Assembly (NCBI RefSeq): GCF_947507565.1
Contig: NC_089192.1
Location: 1,860,001-1,924,000, forward strand
DNA length: 64,000 nucleotides
Reading direction: 5' to 3'
Origin: Oscarella lobularis
Lineage: Eukaryota; Porifera; Homoscleromorpha; Homosclerophorida; Oscarellidae
The notes under the pieces are model-generated. The model did no database searches. It worked only from the letters and a program-made list of their open reading frames with translations, and was not told where the DNA came from. Shown one piece after another: positions 55,881 to 64,000 of this stretch (its first letter is position 1; every line of letters starts with the position of its first letter). A program made the translations under genes and the position numbers.

Positions 55881-56868
55881 TCCATGTGGTTTGATTTACG
55901 CGAGCGCACGATTTTCGCAACGGCCGCCGCGAGCCAAAATCCCGTGGTCCTAGTGATTCTGATCCCCCAAAAGGGGCCTCACCCGTGTACCGCAAACGGG
56001 CTGTCATATACATGTATGTATCTATAGATAACTCGCAGCAGAGTACGAAGAGCGTGTCACTTAACTGAGAATCATCTGGGAAGTGGGTGACGTACACTGT
56101 ACACACCAATCTGTTGTACTTGCATTCGTCTTCTCTTTTTCTAGTTTATAGACTTTGTCTTTGCTGATTAGCGTCCTAGTTGAATTGGGGGATGAGCTCC
56201 ATAGATTCTTGGTAAGACGTTTGGATGCCTTCATGGGAACGACAATGAAACAGGGATCATGGCTAATATGTAGCAGTATGCCGCCGTCTTGAATAGCCTA
56301 TGGGACCTAACCTAAGTGTCATAAGAAGAACGATTTCAAAGCATCAACTTCGACTTGGCAATCTTATCTATCAGTTCCAGTTTGAAAAAATTACACGAGA
56401 TTGGTCGAGCGTGTCTTAATTGGCGAATTGGCAAGTTAGTCAAATCGTTTTTACGTGCGTTTTGGTAGGGTCGGTTCGTGCTATATATATATATGGAGAA
56501 AAGAAGTGCCGTCTATTAAAGTAAATTGTCGCTGCTGATCAAAGTAAGCTTACAGTGGCCTCTGCGATCGCTTGATGGTCGCCCAACTATCTAATCGCTT
56601 CTTTTCACACACGAGAAGGCTTCAGTGTCATAAAGAGAGAAGTGCTGGAGCTAAAGGAAAGGAAAGAGAGAACGTTTTTCATCCTCTTGGGTGAGTTAAT
56701 TAAAAGCTAAAACCACGCAAATTTAGGTCGTTGTGAGTTCACTTACGAGCAGGAGACTTTCGCAGGGTCGCGAATGTAGAATCTACCACTATATTTCGGC
56801 AAAAGAAAAATTCCAGCGAAAGAGCGCTAGAGTTTCTGTTGCTTTTTTTACTGACGGCCTTTTCCTTG
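55881..56868. other. Intergenic between repeat and EGF gene
   Basis: About 1 kb without recognised gene. A short TA run occurs near 56483. Downstream flank of the minus-strand EGF gene; no clear AATAAA was seen on that strand. Confidence 0.4.
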
Positions 56869-59207
56869 TCATTCGTCCCAGCCGTAATTGAGCGAACAGT
56901 TTCCACTCTTCACTAGAGAAATTGCCTCAGAGATTTCCGGTTTGGTATCATTTCGCCACGGCTTGAAAATGCCGTCGTGGCTGACAATGAGGGCCCCGTA
57001 CTGATTTTTGTGACCAGTGAGCATGTATTGGTGGCCAGCTTGAACAGAAGGACAGTCACACGCTGCCGCCTTTGCTCCAAGATAAAACTGGCCGTTAATG
57101 ATGCGGGTGACGTTTGTGCTATTGGCCCTATAGAGTACTTCTTTCACGTCGCATTCCATCATGATCGTGTCATTTTCCATTTTCACTACGTCTTTGATTT
57201 CGGCGACTGCGGCAAATGAAGACGTGCAAATACGTTGATATGTGAGAAAATCGACAGGGCAGACGAAGCCCTCGCACGAGTCGCAATTCTTTTCGTCGGA
57301 GCCGTCCAAGCAATCCTGCGTCAAGTCGCACACCTTGAAGTCCGAAAGACATCGGCACCCATCACATCTATGCCCATAAAGACAGCTATTTGTGCAGTTG
57401 GGAACGCACATTGACTCATCAGACGCTCCTTCAGTTAGAGTCATTGTACCATTTCGACATGTAAGGCAGGACGTCTGGCAGACTTCCGGCTGATATGAAT
57501 GCATTGGGCATGCATTGCAAGGGTGCACGCCGCTATGAGAATACATACCAGTTCGACATACTCGAAGACATTCCTCTGATGATTTTGATCCTCTCCAGAT
57601 CGTTTCAGTCTCATATGGACAAGAGATGCATTTGCTCTGGCCCTCTGCATCTTGATACGTGTGAAGAGGACATGGTTCGCATTTTCCTTCACGGATACGG
57701 TTTCCCTTGCCACATTGAATACATCGAGTCCCAATCTGTATTTGACCAGGATTGCTACAGCCAGCTTGGATTTCACTTGACTCCACATCTTTAGATACGA
57801 GAGTTATTCCATTGATTTCGATGCTAAGAGGATCAGCTTTGACAGAGCTTACAATTTTTGCCGCAGCGGCGCGCAAAGTGCTTACGAGTTTCCCTGCAGC
57901 TTGTCTGCAAGTGGAGTTGCAGTATTTAACATTGAGAATCTTTGTAGACTTTATGGAAGCTTCAACACGAAATTTAACAACGAGAACGGAGACCTTGTTT
58001 GTATCTCGTCTACCCCTTCCTCCGCCATCGCCGCACTCAATTTCGCCGTTGTCGATGATTATGTTGTCATCGCTGGGACGAAACCGCTTTTTGATTGACT
58101 GCACAACTCGACGAGAGATTTTTGATTTCTCTTCTGGTGGCAGGCTTCCACAGTCTCCTTCATACACGAATTTACTTTTGCCAGTTATAAAGATTCCTAT
58201 TGGATCGGCTTTCATGCATTCCGGAACCGGATCATTCCGCTCTTCATAAGACCATTTGCCGTTCGCACCGCACACAAACGGAAGATCCGGTTTATAGCCA
58301 AAGGCATATGCGTCGTTGCAAAAAACGTTACAGACCTGTTGGTTGTTGAAAGTTGTGCAGGTGACGAGACCATTAGCAGGAGCCGCAATAGTCGCGCAGG
58401 TCTTGATTTCGCATTGACTTCCTAAATATCCGTCCACGCAGTCACACGTGGAAGGTGCGACACAAGTTCCGCCGTTCAGACAAAGGTTTAGGCACACAGG
58501 CTCGTTGCAGGTGTCTCCTTTCCACATTGCCTCTTTGCAGGCACACGTGTCTGGCGCCGAACATACTCCGTCGTTCTCACACTCGTTCGAACAAACGGGC
58601 TCGTCGCAGGTTGCTCCGGTCCATTGCGCGTAGCAAGAACATTCTTCTGGCTTTTCGCACGTACCGTGCTTACATCCTCGAGAACATATGGCCTTGTCAC
58701 AGGAAGCCCCTGTCCATCCGTCATGGCAGGAACAGTCATCAGGTCGAAGACATTCACCGTTTGAGCATCCTTGGCTACAGATTGCTTCGTCGCAAGATAC
58801 GTCACCCCAATTTGACTCGCAATGACATTCGTATTCTGGCACAGCGGAGCCACTAGGAGCTTTTGTCGTTTTGCACGATCCGTTAACACATCCGGCTGGA
58901 CAGCGTTTGGTGCAAGCCTTGCCATTATTGTAAAGATCATACCCTAAATCGCACTCGCATTCAAACGCGCCGTTGTTGTTGACGCATTGCCCACTGCTAG
59001 AGCAGTCATGGGCGCCGCTTTCGCATTCGTCTACGTCGACGCATCTTGGTGCAGTGCATGAGACCATGCTCCATCTGAACATCTGAGATGGCTGTGGCCG
59101 TGCAGCTTGTAACCGCGATTGCAGTTTATAGATACAGTGTTGCCATGACCTCTCGAGGAAGAGCTAAGCCGGCCATTGTAAGATGCACTCAAGCTGTGGC
59201 AATTTCT

Positions 59208-59243
<36 letters not shown>

Positions 59244-59535
59244 TTTTCTTCTCGTGGGCGGTAGCGATATTTTCCATCTGATCCCTGCTAATCTTCTCCT
59301 CCTTGATGAAGAAGCAACGACTGCATTCAGACAAAATGTCGAAACGAAAATATTTGTAAACTTCTGGCATACCTGCACCAACGACTACAGTGGCCGCAGC
59401 CACCGCCGCACCGCCCCAACCTCTTTTCTTTCGACTTTTTGCTACACCATCTGATGATTCTCCTTCATTTGGCTCGATATTAGCGACACAGTACACAGCA
59501 ACAAAAAGCAAACCAGCGCAGGTAGCAAGCTTCAT
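56869..59535 (-). CDS. Secreted sushi / EGF / GCC2-GCC3 / LDLa / NTR protein, with a frameshift
   Basis: Exon 1 59535-59373 encodes a signal peptide (LATCAGLLFVAVYCVA) and a dibasic site SRKKRGW; exon 2 59284-56869 joins in phase. Domains in order: Pro run, sushi (CHSLSASYNGRL ... GYKLHGHSHLRCSDGAWSH), calcium-binding EGF (DVDECESGAHDC), five more EGF-like units, a second sushi (CATIAAPANGLVTC), a region of about 150 residues with a possible cleavage site (GGRGRRD) that may be SEA-like, two GCC2/GCC3 Cys modules (CPLHTYQDAEGQSKC, CPMHSYQPE), an LDLa-like module (CDLTQDCLDGSDEKNC) and an NTR-like end (CDCPSVQAGHQYMLTGHKN). Near 59050-59063 the frame shifts by two bases relative to the paralogue, between GAWSH and VDVDEC; this is either a real lesion or a sequence error. 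Extracellular role inferred. Confidence 0.82.
59211..59242. repeat. (CGG)n trinucleotide run encoding poly-Pro
   Basis: About eleven CGG units on the plus strand, read as an uninterrupted Pro run before the first sushi domain of the minus-strand gene. The paralogue has only PPPPP here. Confidence 0.9.
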
Positions 59536-60994
59536 TGCTTCCCACGCGAAAGTTCAAACTCTGAACACCGGCGTCAATGAAAGCTTTCATATATATTCTG
59601 TCCTGCAGGAAATAGATCAGACGAAGATCGTCTAGCCACTAAAGGCCAATTCAGCTTCGTTAATGTCTCTACGGCTGCATCTTGGAAGAAAAGAGGAAAC
59701 AAACTAGACAACGTTCCTGGAAGGAAAGAGTCGAGACTTGATGAAACCTGAAAAAACCGTAAGTGGATCCGCCTTTGTTGATCCAATACGAAGTTGTAGT
59801 ATATAAACACGTAGCGTACCAGTGCCATCTCGCCAGTACTCTCTTGCATGACGAGCGATAAAGAATTAATGACTACAATCAGCTCGTCGATTGCGAGGCG
59901 GCAATGTATAATTAAAAGTAGCTCTTTCGTATCTAATCCACAATTCTATCTCTTTACTTTCAGTTTGCAAGAAGTTCGAAGTCAGTTTTGTAGGTCTTCC
60001 AGTAGATTGTGCACAGATCCAACCCCCCTAGTGCCATAATCGATCCATTGCGCCCCTAAGGATTGCTAGGGCCAAATTACCTCGTCCTGCCGAAGTTCCG
60101 TAGAAAGGAACCATGAATTAGATAGAAGTTAGCCACGTCGACATGTGTAGCGTGGCTGCATGAAAGCAAAACGAAGACGACGGCAAAACGAAATGCCCGG
60201 AACAACACGGCCTTCGATACATTGGCGTCCCGGATAACTTTCTGTTTCTCTCGCTCGCTGGTGATCTTTACTTAGCGTTATGAACAAGCTCTAAGAGGCA
60301 TACAAAAGTGGATGTCCGGTTCGTTCTTTTACGCAGCCACTTCTTCCGAAGTGTCAGTCGTGAATCGCGAAGCCATACATGCACTACGTGCATGTCTAGC
60401 TTCGACTCCACGTCGACGTGGAGTCGATCTCTGTAAAGAAGAGTTGAATATTGCGTTAAGTCTAGTTTTGCTAAGGAAATAGCGCGGTCGCAGCTAGAGG
60501 CTGGAGTCTACTGCAGCATGTAGATGTGAATCAATGTATCTCATGACAATGAAATCCTTAATTAATTAACCCGTTTTAGGGAACCTGAGATAGAGCACAC
60601 GACTTTATAGACGTGAATATTGAGAACACAAGTTACCCGGAGCAAATGATTAAAACATAACAATATTATTATTTAGAAAATACCGGTAAGTCCTTTGATT
60701 ATACCGTCGACGTTTCATAAACGCGTTTTCCCGACATGTTTTTGAGATTAGCTTTTAAAAGTGCCTCAAGTTCATCCTGCTTACGTCAGAATGAACTCGC
60801 CCGGCAATTTCACTTTCAGCGTCTTTCCTTCAATGTTCAGCTAAAACTTTGTCTGATTTGTTTCCTGTCTGACGCGTTTCGGAAGCTTCATAGGCACCTG
60901 ACAATCTTTGGCGGATCTACTTCCTGCAGGGTAGCACTATATATGAAAACGCGGGCGCGTTGAAGCCGGTGATGAGGCTTTTGTGCTCAACGCA
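59536..60994. other. Divergent intergenic region of the EGF gene pair
   Basis: 1.46 kb between two paralogous genes that point away from each other. No gene is recognised. Palindromes lie at 60377-60427. The two upstream flanks are not obviously similar to one another. Confidence 0.4.
60377..60427. repeat. Two adjacent perfect palindromes
   Basis: 60377-60395 has 8-nt arms ACATGCAC/GTGCATGT around TAC. 60402-60427 is a 26-nt perfect palindrome with no spacer (left half TCGACTCCACGTC). They lie about 570-620 bp upstream of the plus-strand EGF copy and could be protein-binding dyads or cruciform seeds. Confidence 0.85.
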
Positions 60995-63406
60995 ATGAAG
61001 CTGAGAAACTGCCTTGTTTTTCTTCTCTTTGCGGTTTATTGTGTCGCTACTATCGCGCCAAATAAAGGGAACGATGATTCATCAGCTGCTGTAGCAAAAA
61101 GTCGAAAGAAGAGAGGTTGGGGTTGTGTCTCTTGTTGCCGAATGTAGGTTTGCACTTTACTAACGTTTATGCGGTTTATAAATTATTTTTTCCGAAGTAA
61201 TCCTATCAATGACATGGAGGAGTCCTCCGCCATCGTATCGACCGGCGCCACCTCCGCCACCTAGAGGGTGCTCCTACTTAAATGCGCCTTACAATGGCCG
61301 TCTTGGCTCTTCTACGAGAGGTCACGGCCACACTGTATCTGTTCACCGCAATCGAGGTTATAAGCTGCACGGCCACGGCCATCTCAGATGTGCAGATGGA
61401 GTATGGTCTCATTCTCTACCAACATCTGTCGACGTAAACGAATGCGAAGGTAGTACGCATGACTGTTCCAGCAGTGCGCGATGCGTGAACATCGACGGCG
61501 GGTTTAAATGCGAATGCAATTCAGGGTATGACTTGTTCAATAATGATGGCAAGGCTTGCTCAAAACGCTGCCCAGCCGGATGTGTTCACGGATCGTGCCA
61601 GAAGACGAAAGGTCCCAGTGGTTCCGCTTTGCCTGAATACAAATGTAACTGCAATTCGAAGTGGACAGGAGAAACCTGCAACGCGCCCGTTTGTTCAAAC
61701 AATTGTGAGAGCAGCGGAGTCTGTTCAGCACCAAACACGTGTGACTGCAAAGGAACTCAGTAGAAAGGAGACATCTGCGACGAGCCTGTGTGCGATAAAG
61801 TTTGTGAGAATGGTGGAAAGTGTGTAGCACCGTCTACCTGTGACTGTGTGGATGGATATTCAGGAAGTCGTTGCGAAATCAAGACCTGCAGAGATCTTAA
61901 AGCTCCTGATAATGGCCTCGTCACTTGTACGACATTCAACAAACAACAGGTCTTTAACGTTTTTTGCAACGACGCTTATGGCTTTAGCTACTAACCGGAC
62001 GATCCGTTTGTGTGCGGTGTGAGCGGGAAATGGTCTCACGTAGAACGACAACTTCCGGTTCCGGAATGCATAGAAGCCGATCCTTTGGGATTCTTTATCT
62101 GCCGAAAGTAAATTTGAATATCGTGGAGAATGCAAAAGCCTCTCACCGGAAGAAAAAAAAATCTCGAGCCTTACTCTTCAGTCTTTGTTAGAGCGGCTCT
62201 GTCCTTGCAATCAGATCACCATTACCAACTTTGGCGAAGTTGAGTGCGACGATGGCGGGGAAAGACGTAGACGCCAAGTCAGTGGAAAAATAAACATTGT
62301 TATCGTGAAATTTCGTGTTGAAGCGTTCAAAAACTCTAGAAGGATTCTGAATGCCAGATACTGCAACTCAACTTGCAGAGCTGCAGCAGGAAAACTCATA
62401 AGTGCTGTGCACACCGCGGCAAGAAAACTCGTAAGCTCTGTCCAAAGCGATCCTCTTAGCGTCGAAATCAATGGAATCACATTCAATTCAAAAGATGCAA
62501 CGGCTAGCAGAGTTCAGGCTAGCTGCGAGTAAAATCAAAATGGGCACGCGATGTTTCTTGTGTGGCAGGGGAAACTACATCCGCGAAGGAAAATGCGAAC
62601 CATTGCCTCTTCACACGTATCAGGATGCAGAGGGAAAGAGCGAATGCAAAATTTGTCCTGTCAAAACTGAGACTCTCTGGAAAGGCACCAAATCTTTAGA
62701 AGATTGTCTTCGAGTATGTCAACCTGGGAAGTATTCTCACAACAGCGTTCGTCCTTGCGCACTCCATGCTCCATGCATTCATACCAGCCGGAAGAAGGAC
62801 CGACGTCATGCCTTACATGTCCAGATGGTACCATAACCACAGCCGAAGGAGCATCTCACGAGTCGATGTGCGTTCCTAACTGCACTAATAACTGCATCTA
62901 TGGATTCAGATGTGATGGATGCCGGTGCATTTCGAGCTACAAGGTGTGCGACTTGACGCAAGATTGCGTCGACGGTTCTGACCAACAGCATGTGATTCCT
63001 GCGAGGGCTTCTTCTGCCCCGGCGACTTTCTAGTATATCAACGCATTTGCACGTCTTCATTCGCAGCAGTGGCGGAAATCAAAGACGTAGTGAGCATGGG
63101 AGATGATACGACGATGATGAAATGCGATGTGAAAGAAGTTCTCTACAGCGCCAAAGCACCAACCTCACAAGTGTGAACGACGGTCATTTTGATCTTGGAT
63201 CAAAGTCGGTGGCGTGTCACTGTCCTTCTGTTCAAGCTGGCAACCAATACATGCTCAGTGGTTACAAAAATCACGACGGCGCCCTCGTTGTCAGCCACGA
63301 CGGCATTTTTAAGCCGTGGAGAAATGATACTCCACCAGAAATTTCTGAAGCAATTTCTCTAGTGAAGAATGGAAGCTGCTTGCTCAATTACGGCTGGGAC
63401 GAATGA
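60995..63406 (+). pseudogene. Decayed paralogue of the sushi/EGF/NTR gene
   Basis: Aligns along its whole length to the gene at 56869-59535 but in opposite orientation. It keeps the signal peptide (LRNCLVFLLFAVYCVA), SRKKRGWG, the first sushi, the DVNECEGSTHDC EGF and later units, and the end SLVKNGSCLLNYGWDE. Lesions: TAG at 61761-61763 in place of Trp, TAA at 61992-61994 in place of Lys, and frame changes near 62095, 62520, 62760, 62985 and 63160. Conservation between lesions is high, so inactivation is recent. Confidence 0.88.
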
Positions 63407-63500
63407 AGAGGAGGAGGCTGTCAGTAAGCAAAGATGACAGAAACTCTTGCGCTCTTTCGCTGGAATCTTTATCTCAAAAAACAACAGTCAATGGTTGTCT

Positions 63501-63506
63501 AATAAA
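63501..63506 (+). terminator. Poly(A) signal after the decayed EGF paralogue
   Basis: AATAAA 95 nt after the original stop codon. Confidence 0.45.
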
Positions 63507-63591
63507 TGTGCAGTTTTGTTTTATGAATCTATTACAATCAGCAATACCGACTGGTTCACTCAATCAGACTCTGATCATACGTATTTGGTGC

Positions 63592-64000
63592 GCTTATCCG
63601 GGCACCATTGATTGTTTATGTCCATATCCGGGTAATGGTCTTAGAAGTGTGGTCGTTTTCGCTCAATTTTTCGCAGGACGCGTTCCCGCTATCAGTAGGA
63701 TGCTTTCCAAAGCACCTTTTCTACCCGCTGACATCGTTACGAAAAAGTGAGGCTCCCTAAGGTGTCTCATAAACAGATTTTCGCCTTGCGAAGCGCAACG
63801 TAGAGCTCGAGACGCGAGTGCAGATATTCCATTTAACGGTACTCTAAATGCCTACAGTTAAACGGGTTTGTAGACGCAACTGAGTTGTTCCCCATCGCCC
63901 AAGAGCCGAATTCATTCGTCGCCGTTTCGAAGCTCTTCTCTCCTCCCTCGTATGTCGAATTCTTGTCTCCGGTGCGCGACGAAAAGCTATAAGGTGTGTC
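63592..64000 (+). repeat. Direct repeat flanking the EGF gene pair, right copy (runs off the window)
   Basis: 409 nt matching 55463-55880 in the same orientation. Differences are scattered point changes and small indels. It continues to the last base (ending AAGGTGTGTC in both). Confidence 0.9.

Noticed and set aside
55463-64000. Direct repeats as LTRs of a retroelement
   Set aside because: The interior holds two inverted host-type genes with introns, no pol or gag similarity and no TG...CA ends seen.
1-64000. CRISPR arrays, bacterial operons or phage genes
   Set aside because: None seen; gene structure is eukaryotic throughout.

Overview
The window is animal nuclear DNA with compact multi-exon genes. 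Introns are mostly short (about 45-250 nt) and GT-AG, exon phases can be followed by hand across whole genes, and intergenic gaps are small. The content (giant RNF213-type ATPase/E3 ligase, RING-TRAF protein, stand-alone P2X7 intracellular-type domain, ankyrin-Roc-COR-Death protein, TKL-like kinases fused to ankyrin or kelch repeats, secreted sushi/EGF/NTR proteins, a general transcription factor) points to an early-branching marine animal. A sponge is my best guess, inferred from gene types and not from a diagnostic marker.

Layout. 1-17001 (minus): most of one RNF213-like gene in thirty-odd exons; its 5' end is present and its 3' end runs off the left edge. 17912-19219 (plus): an intronless RING/TRAF-zinc finger/coiled-coil/MATH gene, head to head with it. 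19259-20240: a decayed kinase fragment, then a two-exon P2X7 intracellular-type gene. 21.1-26.2 kb: gene-poor, with one decayed minus-strand gene and a possible 39-codon membrane peptide. 26269-33105 (plus): a four-exon gene for a 2,153-residue ankyrin-Roc-COR-Death protein. 33.5-35.7 kb: a damaged secreted-protein-like ORF and several repeats. 35975-39446 (plus): a 15-exon ankyrin/coiled-coil/kinase gene (723 residues). 39.5-41.9 kb: repeats, a perfect 37-nt inverted repeat and a stray copy of the COR segment. 41.9-52.3 kb: a cyclophilin gene broken by a reversed kelch fragment, a TFIIE-beta (GTF2E2) gene, and a roughly 4-kb direct tandem duplication carrying two intact kelch/coiled-coil/kinase genes (804 and 737 residues) plus a broken second copy of the GTF2E2 5' part. 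53352-55041 (plus): an 11-exon ankyrin gene (385 residues). 55.4-64 kb: two divergent sushi/EGF/LDLa/NTR paralogues, one with one frameshift and one with many lesions, bracketed by a 0.4-kb direct repeat.

How the genes may work together. Several products are of kinds used in intracellular sensing and death or immune signalling in animals: RNF213 ubiquitin ligase, TRAF adaptor, P2X7-type domain, Roc-COR-Death, repeat-sensor kinases. The shared pathway is inference. The clearest new pattern is a kinase family in which one conserved coiled-coil, kinase and basic tail unit, with unusual catalytic motifs (H-G/A-D-I-R and D-L-G), carries either ankyrin or kelch repeats at the N-terminus and is still duplicating locally.
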